Below, piece after piece: positions 20,552 to 28,449 of a DNA stretch of 64,000 bases; positions within the stretch are counted from its first letter, which is position 1, and the number at the start of each line of letters is the position of its first letter. A program made the position numbers and the translations under genes. The notes under the pieces were generated by a model. It did no database searches and was not told the origin of the DNA. It worked only from the letters and a program-made list of their open reading frames with translations. The DNA is from Phycisphaerales bacterium (GTDB taxonomy: Bacteria > Planctomycetota > Phycisphaerae > UBA1845 > Fen-1342): contig JADJWG010000001.1 of the NCBI GenBank assembly GCA_016716475.1, positions 186,001 through 250,000 on the forward strand, read 5' to 3'.

Positions 20552-20625
20552 TGGGCCCGCCAGGATTCGAACCTGGGACCTCGTCCTTATCAGGGACGCG
20601 CTCTAACCAACTGAGCTACGAGCCC
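20552..20625 (-). tRNA. tRNA-Ile (anticodon GAT)
   Basis: The minus strand begins GGGCTCGTAGCTCAGTTGG, carries GAT in the anticodon loop, the T-arm GGTTCGAATCC, and an acceptor stem pairing GGGCTCG with CGGGCCC (one U-G pair), discriminator A. CCA is not encoded. In canonical operons 16S would precede this gene; here a promoter does. Confidence 0.97.
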
Positions 20626-20753
20626 TTTCGGCGCCTTGCCCCGTTGCCAGCAGCGGCCGGCCGCCAGAGCCCGACGTGCGTCCCACACCAAGCCCGTTCT
20701 GACTCGCCGGGCAGTACTCCTCACCGCTTCCAGTTCCGAGCGGTGAGCTGCGT

Positions 20754-20781
20754 ACTGTAGCATGCTCTCGTCGGCTGTCAA
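20754..20781 (-). promoter_or_regulatory. Stable-RNA promoter upstream of tRNA-Ile
   Basis: On the minus strand a perfect -35 (TTGACA, 20776-20781) is followed after 16 bases by TACAGT (20754-20759). An A/T-rich stretch resembling an UP element lies just upstream (about 20,790-20,815). A perfect 8-base inverted repeat (TCACCGCT 20721-20728 with AGCGGTGA 20739-20746) falls at the predicted start of the transcript. Transcription would begin about 120 bases before tRNA-Ile, so no 16S gene belongs to this transcript. Confidence 0.65.
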
Positions 20782-21017
20782 CGCCTGCGAAAACCATTTC
20801 TATGGAAAATTTCGCACCCCCGCCTTCTACGCCCGTCCCAAGGCCCCGCCTACGGCCGGACCCCACCCGTGCAACGCACACGGATGGGGCGGTCGCGCCC
20901 GCGGCCTCGGGCTGTCCACGGGCGCCCGTTTTCGTCATTTTCAGTCCGGCCGGCGACTCCCAAGGATCGCCTGATGCATTACTTCTCCCTTTCCACCGCC
21001 CATTCGGTCGCGGCGTT

Positions 21018-21659
21018 CTACCGCAGTCGAATCACCGGTCGCACGCTGCTGCTCTGGGTCTTTGCGGTCACTCGGCCGCCTCCGCTGGTATTTCCACCTG
21101 CCATCGACGTGGCAGATCCACCATGCGACGGCTGCACCATCACCGTGTGCTGTGCGATCGGCTGACCGGATCGCAACCGAACCACTCCACCCACCGGCAC
21201 CGTTGACGGGTGTAAGGCCGAGGGCTGGTGCACCACCGCAACACGCCCAGGGACGCTTGACTGGGTCTGGCCACCCGCCATCACCGTGCGCCCGCTCCCG
21301 CCCGTGGCCACCGCACTGCCGACGCTGTGGTTCACTTCACCGTCACGTCCGATGCTCATGTTGAAGTTGGTCGCGATGGCCGGGCCGTGCTGTGGGGCAA
21401 TCGCATGGCTCAGTGACAGACTCAGCCCATTGGCATCGACGCCCACTGCAACGCCGCGAGCCAGGTTCACCTTGCCCGTCTTCGTGTCGGTACGGGCGAA
21501 ACCAACCTGCCCGTCATACCGGGCGGTCGCAGTCGCCGCACCGTTGTTTCTTCCCCCGGTCGCTGAGGCGGAGGTCTGTGCCTCACTCGCCCACGCACCA
21601 CTCACTCCGACCCCAATCATCAGTCCAGTCACCAACCCGCTGTATCGCATGCGCTTCAT
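21018..21659 (-). CDS. Exported Ala/Ser/Gly-rich protein (213 aa)
   Basis: Starts at ATG 21659 with GGGAG upstream. A signal peptide (residues 8-26, LVTGLMIGVGVSGAWA, cleavage after WAS or ASE) is followed by a region rich in small residues (SASATGGRNNGAATATA) and a beta-like segment (GVAVGVDANGLSLSLSHAI). The C-terminal 90 residues are Ser/Gly/Val-rich with no recognised domain. It lies downstream of a second exported protein of similar composition in the same orientation, so both may belong to one surface structure. Confidence 0.6.
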   Translation of the reverse strand: MKRMRYSGLVTGLMIGVGVSGAWASEAQTSASATGGRNNGAATATARYDGQVGFARTDTKTGKVNLARGVAVGVDANGLSLSLSHAIAPQHGPAIATNFNMSIGRDGEVNHSVGSAVATGGSGRTVMAGGQTQSSVPGRVAVVHQPSALHPSTVPVGGVVRLRSGQPIAQHTVMVQPSHGGSATSMAGGNTSGGGRVTAKTQSSSVRPVIRLR

Positions 21660-21780
21660 GACTCATTCTCCCGAGGAATCTCGTTCCATCGCCTGTTCAG
21701 GATTCGACTCGCGGCTTGCGCCGCACTCGGACAGGCCGGGCGGAGTTCGACGCTCCGCCACAACCCATCCATCAACCCAC

Positions 21781-22500
21781 TCACCGTCCCAACCGGATGT
21801 TCACCGCGCTCGCTCGGCTGTTGCCCATCTGCACGGCACTCGCCTCGACTCGCACCTTCGAGGTCGTCACCCGCAGGACGCCACCGTGACTCACCGCCAA
21901 GCCATCGGCCTCGGCTCGAGCCCGGAAGTGTGCATCGCTGACCACCAGACTGCGGCTGTCGGCCAGACCGCCGCGGGCATCCGAGAGCGCATCACTGCGG
22001 CTCGAAGCGACACCACCAAACGACCCGTTGCTGATCGCCCGGCTGTCACTGATCGAGGTGCCATAAACACCCAGGGCCGTCGAGGTCGAGCGACTCTCAG
22101 CATGGCCCAGTAGCGTGCCACGGGCCACCGCCTCACTGTTGCTGACTGCCCGGCCGCCGATCGCCGCCGCGATGCTTTCGCTGTCCGCGACCGCACTGCC
22201 GCCGCGGAGGCCACGGGCATCCGCCAGCGAGTTGCTCAGAGCGACGCCGCGATCCGCCGTCGCAACCGCACGACTGTTGGCGTAGCCGTTCCGCTCACCA
22301 ATCGCGTCACTATTCGCAATGGCGACACCACCGCGGGTCGCACCGGCGATCGCAATCGAATCCGCATTGCCGATCGCGGTTGCGGTTGCACTCGCCCGAC
22401 CACCGTTCGAACTGGTCGAAATCGCAATGGCCTCTCCGGCCATCGCAGCCGACGCCCACATCAGAGAGAAACCGATCGAAGCTGCCAGGAACCGACGCAT
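21781..22500 (-). CDS. Exported repeat protein with alternating Ala/Ser pattern (239 aa)
   Basis: ATG 22500 has AAGGAG 7 bases upstream. A clear signal peptide (RRFLAASIGFSLMWASAAMA) precedes a body of short degenerate repeats of the form A-x-S-x-A-x-A-x-G, for example GNADSIAIAGATRGGVAIA and AVATADRGVALSNSLADA. The alternation of small and polar residues resembles left-handed beta-roll folds such as trimeric autotransporter heads, although no anchor domain is present. It is divergent from the ECF sigma gene 175 bases away, so control by that sigma factor is possible. Confidence 0.6.
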   Translation of the reverse strand: MRRFLAASIGFSLMWASAAMAGEAIAISTSSNGGRASATATAIGNADSIAIAGATRGGVAIANSDAIGERNGYANSRAVATADRGVALSNSLADARGLRGGSAVADSESIAAAIGGRAVSNSEAVARGTLLGHAESRSTSTALGVYGTSISDSRAISNGSFGGVASSRSDALSDARGGLADSRSLVVSDAHFRARAEADGLAVSHGGVLRVTTSKVRVEASAVQMGNSRASAVNIRLGR

Positions 22501-22616
22501 GACTGATCTCCTTTATTCGTGAAGGCCGTGGTTCGTTCTGCTCGCCGTCGGCTGCGTGCCTGCTCACCGTCGGCGATTCGCTTACGCCCGGCCCGGGCGG
22601 GATATTCAGGCCAAGG

Positions 22617-22663
22617 GCGGAAATTTCCGGTTCCGCCCGCTATGCTGCCCCCAGCGGAAATTT
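22617..22663 (+). promoter_or_regulatory. Direct repeat in front of the ECF sigma gene
   Basis: GCGGAAATTT occurs at 22617-22626 and again at 22654-22663, 37 bases apart, immediately before ATG 22676. The first copy is part of a GGAAATTTCC palindrome. It may be an ECF-type -35 element or a regulator site; the evidence is only the repetition and position. Confidence 0.3.
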
Positions 22664-22675
22664 TTCAGAATTCAC

Positions 22676-23308
22676 ATGAATAAGCCCGGCTCGCCAAACG
22701 TCTCTCCTTCCGAAATGCGCCTCGTTGCGGCTGCGGCCGCAGGCGACCGCGACGCACGCCGCGCGCTCTTTGACGAGTATCGCGCAATAGCATTCCGCGT
22801 GGCCTTGCGCATTACGGCCCGCGCGGAAGATGCGGCGGACGTCGTGCAGGATTCCTTTATCCGCGCGTTCGAACGGCTCGATTCGTTTCAGCAGGGCGCC
22901 AACTTCAAGACCTGGTTCCTGCGGATCGTGAGCAATCGGGCCGTTGACCTGCTACGGGCACGCAAGGTACGGCTCGCGGTGCCGCTGGATGCCGGTAATG
23001 ATCAGGATGAGCGGCGCTTCGAGTTGGCGTCAGACGACCCGGCCGACCAACCGGAGATGGAATTGGAGGCAGCAGAATTGGCCACGCGGCTGCGAACCGC
23101 TATCGAGGCCTTGCCGCCCGACCAGAGAACCGTGTTTTCGATGTACGCCACCGGAGAAATGACCTACCAGGAGATTGCTGCGGCCGTGGAAATCCCGATC
23201 GGGACCGTGATGAGCCGTTTGTTCCATGCTCGCAGGCGGCTGCATGAGAAGTTACCGGACCTTGCCCCCGCCGGCAGGGGCACAAAAGGGAACAACCTGG
23301 GAGAATAA
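22676..23308 (+). CDS. ECF RNA polymerase sigma factor (sigma-70 family)
   Basis: A 210-residue sigma factor with region 2 (LFDEYRAIAFRVALRIT, AEDAADVVQDSFIRAF, GANFKTWFLRIVSNRAVDLL) and region 4 (ALPPDQRTVFSMYATGEMTYQEIAAAVEIPIGTVMSRL, a typical helix-turn-helix), joined by a short acidic linker. It lacks regions 1 and 3, as expected for the extracytoplasmic-function group. ATG 22676 is chosen because the family begins close to it. The next gene encodes a small protein with one membrane helix, the usual arrangement of an ECF sigma with its membrane anti-sigma. Confidence 0.93.
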   Translation: MNKPGSPNVSPSEMRLVAAAAAGDRDARRALFDEYRAIAFRVALRITARAEDAADVVQDSFIRAFERLDSFQQGANFKTWFLRIVSNRAVDLLRARKVRLAVPLDAGNDQDERRFELASDDPADQPEMELEAAELATRLRTAIEALPPDQRTVFSMYATGEMTYQEIAAAVEIPIGTVMSRLFHARRRLHEKLPDLAPAGRGTKGNNLGE

Positions 23309-23401
23309 GTGTGTCCGGTTGCTCGTAGTTAAGATGAGGTCACTGGACTGTGGGGCTTCTGGGTCCCTGCGGACGTCGGCCATTGGAATGTGAGAGTTGT
23401 G

Positions 23402-23932
23402 ATGCCAGCGCTCGATCCGCACAATCTGGACCAGCTATTGGCCGCTCTTGAGAGCGGGGATCCGGCCGGCTTGGATGAGCGCTTGCTCGCACAACTCGAG
23501 CACGCGCTCGCGTGCAATCCCGAACTGCTTGCGCGCCTGGCGGATCGCACACCGGCACCGCCGGCGAATCTTGCGGTGCAGCTTGCCGCATGGGAGGTGG
23601 TGGAATCACCCGAACCGGCCGCGTGGAATCGCATGTGGGACCGGATCGTGGCAGCGGAGGTCCGCTCGGGGAACACCCGTGGCGCTCGCCGTCCGCTCAT
23701 TTTGCGGCTCTGGCAACCCGTCATGGCCGCGGCCGCGTGCTTGTTGTTGACGCTGGGCTGGCGCCTGGGTGCCCCAAGCGAATCGACGACCACCGACTTC
23801 TGGCCGATTCAACTCGCTACGGATGCGGATATTCAGCAGGTCGAGGTGTACGACGGGGATACTTCGTTCATCTTCGCGACCGGCGGCAACAACAGTGTGC
23901 AGGTCATTTGGGTGCTGCCGCAGGAAAGTTAA
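23402..23932 (+). CDS. Putative membrane anti-sigma factor
   Basis: A 176-residue protein 93 bases behind the ECF sigma gene. The N-terminal 90 residues are helical and acidic (HNLDQLLAALESGDP, LLAQLEHALACNPELLARL), followed by one transmembrane helix near residues 103-118 (PVMAAAACLLLTLGWRL) and a short outer domain ending VQVIWVLPQES. A cytoplasmic helical domain, one helix and an outer sensor fit an anti-sigma factor, although the HxxxCxxC zinc motif is absent. The call rests on context and topology. Confidence 0.6.
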   Translation: MPALDPHNLDQLLAALESGDPAGLDERLLAQLEHALACNPELLARLADRTPAPPANLAVQLAAWEVVESPEPAAWNRMWDRIVAAEVRSGNTRGARRPLILRLWQPVMAAAACLLLTLGWRLGAPSESTTTDFWPIQLATDADIQQVEVYDGDTSFIFATGGNNSVQVIWVLPQES

Positions 23933-24019
23933 CTATCGGCCGCGGCGCGCAGGTAGTTCAGGCAACGTCCAGTCCGGAGGAAGCACTCTCTCGAAGGGCA
24001 CACGCAGGAGTAGGAATCC

Positions 24020-24472
24020 ATGACAACCCAACGCACCTTGCTCTTCCTAGCGGCGCTTTTGTTCAGTGGCGCTGGCATGGCAACCGCCCAGGAGGAGCGC
24101 AAGACCGCGGACATCCAGGTGCTCGCGATCCGCGCCACGACGAAGAACACCGACATTTCGCCGGAACTGCGCAGCATCGCCGACACCCTCAAGCGTCAGT
24201 TCCGCTTTACGGGCTTCAAGCTCGAGCGGCGCGCCGGCGGCAGCACCAAGATCGGCGAGGCCTACACAACCGCCCTTACCGGCGGCTACACGGCGAAGAT
24301 CACGCCCACCAGGAACGACGGCAAGCGCATCACGATGCGTGTTGAAGTCCTCCAAGGAAGTGAGCGCCGCTTGAACACAACCGTGACCGTGGACGCCCGC
24401 CGCTACCAGCTTTCCGGTGGCTTCTCGCTCGGCGAAGGTGACGAACTGATCGTGGCCGTTTCCGGCGCTTGA
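24020..24472 (+). CDS. Exported hypothetical protein (150 aa)
   Basis: ATG 24020 follows AGGAG. Residues 1-23 form a signal peptide (TLLFLAALLFSGAGMATAQ). The mature part contains DIQVLAIRATTKNTDISPEL, a basic stretch FRFTGFKLERRAGG, and beta-rich sequence ending GDELIVAVSGA. It lies 87 bases behind the putative anti-sigma gene in the same direction, so it is probably the third gene of the sigma operon and acts in the cell envelope. No known domain is recognised. Confidence 0.6.
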   Translation: MTTQRTLLFLAALLFSGAGMATAQEERKTADIQVLAIRATTKNTDISPELRSIADTLKRQFRFTGFKLERRAGGSTKIGEAYTTALTGGYTAKITPTRNDGKRITMRVEVLQGSERRLNTTVTVDARRYQLSGGFSLGEGDELIVAVSGA

Positions 24473-24661
24473 AACCGTCAGTGGCCATCATTACAAGTGG
24501 ATACTCCTGCGCCATGGTGACACACTCATGCAAACCGTGCTCGCGCCATGGCACGCAACCGATGCTATACTGAGGATTGGGTGGGGACGGTGCGGCCGCG
24601 GCTGGCACCGCTTTATGCTGTTTGAAAACCGAGTGGCGACGGAACTGTCCCCTATCACTCC

Positions 24662-25013
24662 GGGGGCGACTGGCTTCGACCGGGCAGGTTGAGGTCAGGG
24701 TGGCGTGTCGAGGTTGTCAGGAGGCCTCGTAAAACACCTGGCACAACTGTTAGATGCCAATGATGGCTATCGTCTCGCGGCCTAACAAGTAGGCCGTGCG
24801 TCGGACGGCGACGCCTGCTAGGCGCTCCGACGAAGACAGCAGGCTGGCGTGCGCATCCCCGCCGGGTGATGCGAACGTGAGAAACCACCTGGCTCGCCCC
24901 GAATGCGGCCTGTCGACCGGCTGCACACGGGTCTAAAAACAATAGATCGAATACACACGTAGAGGCCCTGGCTGAAATGCTTCGGGACGGGGGTTCGATT
25001 CCCCCCGCCTCCA
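24662..25013 (+). ncRNA. ssrA: Transfer-messenger RNA (tmRNA, SsrA)
   Basis: The 5' end GGGGGCGACTGGCTTCGACC and the 3' end with GGGTTCGATTCCC and CGCCTCC form the tRNA-like half; GGGGGCG pairs with CGCCTCC with one G-U pair. CCA is not encoded. A T run follows at 25015-25019. The tag frame GCC AAT GAT GGC TAT CGT CTC GCG GCC TAA (24755-24784) gives ANDGYRLAA, with the usual hydrophobic Ala-Ala end recognised by ClpXP-type proteases. The molecule releases stalled ribosomes. The gene is complete although an integrase reads into its 3' half from the other strand. Confidence 0.95.
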
Positions 25014-26485
25014 CTTTTTGACACGAGATCACCGTCGATCAGCGAATCGAACGGTTTTCTCAGGGAAATCTCGAGTTTTTCGCAGTTCAAACGCACCTCC
25101 TGGCAGAGGATCTCCAGGATGGTGCGTTTTGCTGTGTAATCCGCGTTTTTCCAGCGGTTTTTCAGGCTTTGCGAGAGTTCAAACGCCGCGATGGCCAGGT
25201 CCGCCACCTGGCGGTCATCAAGGTCGGTCGTCTCCAGTTGGAGGCGGATCGCCGACTCCCGCTCGTGAAGCTCGGCCCGCTTGTCGCTGTAGTCGTCTGC
25301 GGTGATTTCCCCATCCATCCGCAGGTCGAGCAGGGTCTTGAGCTTGGCCTCGACCTGCCGCTTCTGACGCTCCAGTTCGGCCCGGTGCTGAGCGTTCTGC
25401 TCCCGGTCGGCTCCTGCTCTGGCCCGGATGACCTCCTTGATCCACTCGCGGACCTCCGGGCTGGCAATATGCAGCCGATCGAAGAGATCGAGGAACTGGT
25501 CGTTGATGGCCCGCTCGGGCAGACGCAGCCGCGGATGGCCGGGACGGTTGTACTGCGAGCAGCGGTAGTAGCTGTACTCGCGGACCGTGCCGTCCGGGGA
25601 GGTCTTCCGCTTCTTCTCGGCGGTGACCACATGGCCGCAGACGGAGCACCGCATCAGCCCGCCGGCAAAGGTGATCTCAGGCTTGCGGATCACCCGACCG
25701 CTGAACCGGTCCTGCGCCGCCTGGAAGGTCGCCCGGTCAATGAGCGGCTCGAATGAGCCGGGATGCCACTGCCCCTTGAACTTGACCTCGCCGATGTAGT
25801 GCCGATTGTTCAGGATGCGGTACAGCACCGATTTGTCGAAGCGGGGATGACGGTCGGTGTAGATGATGCCCTGCCGGGCGAGGGCGTCGATCAGCGTCAT
25901 GAGCGTGTGCGGCTGGTAGGCGAAGATCTCGAAGATGCGTCGCACCTTCGGGCCATTCACCGGATCGTGTTCGACGATGCTGCGCCCGTGAATGCGGACA
26001 TTGCGGTAGCCATACTGGCGTCCCATCGGCAGGCCGCTCTCGACGCGGCGACGGATGCCGGAACTGATGTCGGCGGCCTGCTGGTCGGTCTGGTAGCTGG
26101 CAAACACCGCCGACATGCGCCGCTGCATTCGGCCCGCGGGGGTTTCGCCCGTCGGCTGGTCAGGGAAGAGGAGGGGCACATGCGTCTCTTCGGCGAGCGC
26201 CTCCAGGTCGGCCCAGTCCCGGATGTTCCGGGCGGCACGGTCCACCTTCACGAAGAGCATCCCGCTCAGCACAAGGGCGTTCTTCTCGACATACGCCGTG
26301 AACTCGCGGAAGGTCTCGCGCTCATCGCGCTTCGAGGCGGTCTCCGCGATCTTGAAGAGCTTGACGACGCTGCCGCCCAGCCGACTGGCGAACTCCAGGA
26401 GGCGGGCTTCCTGGTCCTCCAGGCTGAAGCCCTCCTTCTTCTGACGGGCCGAACTCACCCGTGCCCACGCGACGAACTGCTTCAT
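24818..26485 (-). CDS. Large serine integrase; C-terminus runs antisense into tmRNA
   Basis: A 555-residue frame. The resolvase domain starts at once (FVAWARVSSARQKKEGFS; nucleophile Ser11) with KVDRAARN near residue 80. A recombinase domain (GLPMGRQYGYRNVR, LYRILNNRHYIGEVKFKG), a zinc ribbon (LMRCSVCGHVV and a YYRCSQYNRPGH partner) and a coiled coil (about 355-445) follow. Family-like sequence ends near PFDSLIDGDLVS. The remainder (SGGGGNRTPVP onward) is the antisense of the tmRNA 3' half, so the last 65 or so codons are supplied by the insertion target. It is the last gene of a minus-strand operon that starts near 31,259. Confidence 0.88.
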   Translation of the reverse strand: MKQFVAWARVSSARQKKEGFSLEDQEARLLEFASRLGGSVVKLFKIAETASKRDERETFREFTAYVEKNALVLSGMLFVKVDRAARNIRDWADLEALAEETHVPLLFPDQPTGETPAGRMQRRMSAVFASYQTDQQAADISSGIRRRVESGLPMGRQYGYRNVRIHGRSIVEHDPVNGPKVRRIFEIFAYQPHTLMTLIDALARQGIIYTDRHPRFDKSVLYRILNNRHYIGEVKFKGQWHPGSFEPLIDRATFQAAQDRFSGRVIRKPEITFAGGLMRCSVCGHVVTAEKKRKTSPDGTVREYSYYRCSQYNRPGHPRLRLPERAINDQFLDLFDRLHIASPEVREWIKEVIRARAGADREQNAQHRAELERQKRQVEAKLKTLLDLRMDGEITADDYSDKRAELHERESAIRLQLETTDLDDRQVADLAIAAFELSQSLKNRWKNADYTAKRTILEILCQEVRLNCEKLEISLRKPFDSLIDGDLVSKSGGGGNRTPVPKHFSQGLYVCIRSIVFRPVCSRSTGRIRGEPGGFSRSHHPAGMRTPACCLRRSA

Positions 26486-26488
26486 GAC

Positions 26489-26716
26489 TCATCTCCCGTC
26501 GAGGACGGCCAGGAGCCGCCCCGTACCGACAAGTATTTGTACGGCATCGGCGGGGGAAAGTTGCGCCTTCCCGTAGAAAGGCTGCCAGACCCGGATGGTG
26601 CGATCCACCAGTTCCGGCGTGATCCACTCCGGCGTGCCCGGCGGCAGAGGCTGCTGCGGGGTTTCCCCACGCCCGCCTGGCTCGGTCTGGAGGCGTCTGG
26701 CCGGCACGGTTTCCAT
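26489..26716 (-). CDS. Small hypothetical protein upstream of the integrase (75 aa)
   Basis: ATG 26716 to a stop 3 bases before the integrase start. The C-terminal half (EWITPELVDRTIRVWQPFYG, LSPADAVQILVGTGRLLAVL) is a compact helical unit that I associate with small proteins beside recombinase genes on similar elements. The first 25 residues are probably unstructured. Its tight placement between the J-domain gene and the integrase suggests co-expression, perhaps as an accessory to excision, but no function is established. Confidence 0.65.
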   Translation of the reverse strand: METVPARRLQTEPGGRGETPQQPLPPGTPEWITPELVDRTIRVWQPFYGKAQLSPADAVQILVGTGRLLAVLDGR

Positions 26717-26718
26717 CC

Positions 26719-27435
26719 TCAGGCTTGCGATCCGAGCTGCACTCGCAGCCGCTGGTAGGCGACCGAGGCCTCGTTAAAACGCTTGGTGCCGAGTTCGACG
26801 AGGTGAGGGGGCAGCCCCACCATGCGATCCGGGTGAAACTGCATGGAGATGGTGCGGAATGCGGCCTGCACCTCAGGCCAAGTCGCGCCGGGCTTGAGAC
26901 CGAGCAGGTCGAAATTGCTGTCATCCGTCGATGTCACCGGAGCAGCATTCTGCGATTCCTGATGCGGAGCCTTCGACCGGTGTTCTCGCGCCCATTCAGC
27001 CTCGGCCCGCTCCAATACTGCCACGAGGCTCGCAAGTTCGGTGGCCGCGAACTGCTTGAACGACTTGATGACTTCCATCGACAGCGTGACCTGTGAGGGA
27101 ACGAGCATGTGAAGACCCACGAGCGATATATTGTCGAAGAGCTTGGCCGTCACCACGAACTCGAAAGGCATCCACTCCGTCCACATGTCGTCCGTGGCCT
27201 TGTGTGCTTCAACGACTCGCAGATCGCCACAGCGGTAGGTCAGCGTGAGGGCACCATCGACGCTGTAGCGCCGCTCCGTCGGCTGCCCCTGCAACTGCAC
27301 AATGGCACACTCGATCTCTCGCGGTGTCAGACCAAAAGGAATGCGCTGCCTCACATACGCTCTGCGTTTATCCATCCTCATGAACCACAGACACAAGGCG
27401 ATGACTCCAGCGGCGATGATGCTCACGATCCACAT
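26719..27435 (-). CDS. Membrane-anchored J-domain (DnaJ-like) protein
   Basis: A 238-residue protein from ATG 27435 (GGAG 7 bases upstream; an in-frame start at 27504 is less likely). Residues 2-18 form one membrane helix (IVSIIAAGVIALCLWF). The middle is an unrecognised domain. The C-terminal 65 residues are a J domain: FDLLGLKPGATWPEVQAAFR, the diagnostic HPD motif in MQFHPDRMVGLP, and FNEASVAYQRLR. J domains recruit Hsp70. With the anchor in the membrane, a role at the conjugation apparatus or in protein quality control is an inference. Confidence 0.75.
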   Translation of the reverse strand: MWIVSIIAAGVIALCLWFMRMDKRRAYVRQRIPFGLTPREIECAIVQLQGQPTERRYSVDGALTLTYRCGDLRVVEAHKATDDMWTEWMPFEFVVTAKLFDNISLVGLHMLVPSQVTLSMEVIKSFKQFAATELASLVAVLERAEAEWAREHRSKAPHQESQNAAPVTSTDDSNFDLLGLKPGATWPEVQAAFRTISMQFHPDRMVGLPPHLVELGTKRFNEASVAYQRLRVQLGSQA

Positions 27436-27592
27436 GACTGCTCTCCATTCATGGTGGGCAGAGTTACTCGCGCTCATGCTGGGGTGATTCGGGCTCACGG
27501 CCACCGTCGGCGTCGCGTTGCTGCTCCGCCTGTTTCAGTCGCTCGTCGAGGATGGAGGGCGATTCATCGGGATCGCGCTGCTCCCCCTGCTT

Positions 27593-27760
27593 CTACTGCA
27601 TGACCTCGCCGGGCGTTTTCGTGCCGTAGATGCCGTACACCGTCGGCTGCGCCACATTGGATTCCGGGTACAGCGCCCCGCGCAGTTCAGAGAGGCCCTG
27701 CCTGAACATCGCCGAGGCGTGTCCAGCGCCGATCTTGGGAGTGTCGTTGTCGCGTGTCAT
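27593..27760 (-). CDS. Small conserved-looking protein (55 aa)
   Basis: The minus-strand frame from ATG 27760 to TAG 27593-27595 gives MTRDNDTPKIGAGHASAM, FRQGLSELRGALYPESNV and a tail YGIYGTKTPGEVMQ. GGAGACA lies just upstream. Composition and the regular C-terminal motif suggest a real small protein of conjugative elements. The plus-strand frame overlapping it lacks protein character. Function unknown; it lies between the membrane protein and the J-domain gene in the same operon. Confidence 0.6.
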   Translation of the reverse strand: MTRDNDTPKIGAGHASAMFRQGLSELRGALYPESNVAQPTVYGIYGTKTPGEVMQ

Positions 27761-27784
27761 GGATTGTCTCCTTCGGGCTGTTGG

Positions 27785-28375
27785 TTAATCGCCGCGCATC
27801 GAACGGAAACGCTCCGCCGCTGCGCGCTGGTCGATGTATGAGTCGCTCATCCTGATGGCGCGTTCACGCTCTCCATCCACCATGAGCTTGGTGGTCACCA
27901 CGAGTCCGGCGGAAGCGCACATCAGATAGCCGCCCAGAGTCGGACTGAGTTCCATCACGAACGCACCGGCAAGGAAGACAGTCAGGGGCTCGATGAGCGT
28001 CTTGACCGTTTCCTCGCTTGTGCGGCGGAAGATGCCCATGAGCAGCGGTCTTCCGGTGTAGTAGCTGTGCGGCTGTGGTTTGCCGCTGCGTCTGCGGATC
28101 TGGATGCGTGCCCGGATGCACAGCGTCATGAACAGGTAGCAGACGAGGTAGGCGAACATCGGTGTCGGGTCGTTTGCCGGATTGCAGAACGCTGGAAAGA
28201 ACAGGATCAGCAGGCAGGTGAGTGCAGACTGGAGCCCGATATACCGCTCGCCGAAGGAATCCACCCGGTGCAGGAAGACCTCGACCGACAACGCCAGCGC
28301 GCGGCAGAGAAACGCGAAGGCCGTGAGGCCGAGTCGGACATGATCGATCGTGGACGGGGCCTGTTGCTGGTTCAT
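27785..28375 (-). CDS. Hypothetical integral membrane protein (196 aa)
   Basis: ATG 28375 opens a protein with about four hydrophobic segments: near 14-33, 45-62 (LQSALTCLLILFFPAF), 72-88 (MFAYLVCYLFMTLCI) and 125-165 (LTVFLAGAFVMEL, YLMCASAGLVVTTKLMV). The C-terminus is charged and probably cytoplasmic (RERAIRMSDSYIDQRAAAER). No enzymatic motif is visible. Placed directly after the coupling ATPase, it could supply the membrane anchor which that ATPase lacks; this is an inference from order. Confidence 0.65.
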   Translation of the reverse strand: MNQQQAPSTIDHVRLGLTAFAFLCRALALSVEVFLHRVDSFGERYIGLQSALTCLLILFFPAFCNPANDPTPMFAYLVCYLFMTLCIRARIQIRRRSGKPQPHSYYTGRPLLMGIFRRTSEETVKTLIEPLTVFLAGAFVMELSPTLGGYLMCASAGLVVTTKLMVDGERERAIRMSDSYIDQRAAAERFRSMRGD

Positions 28376-28449
28376 GGTGACTCCTAGGTGTGCGCGCAGT
28401 CATCGCGCCGGCGGTAACCCGCCCGTTGCTCTCCGGTTTGATTTCCCGC

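Noticed and set aside
24480..25013. C-terminal 65 codons of the integrase as a real conserved domain
   Set aside because: They are the complement of tmRNA; any similarity to other proteins there would reflect the RNA gene, not protein ancestry.
25763..26758. 331-codon plus-strand frame opposite the integrase
   Set aside because: It is the antisense shadow of a well-supported integrase gene.
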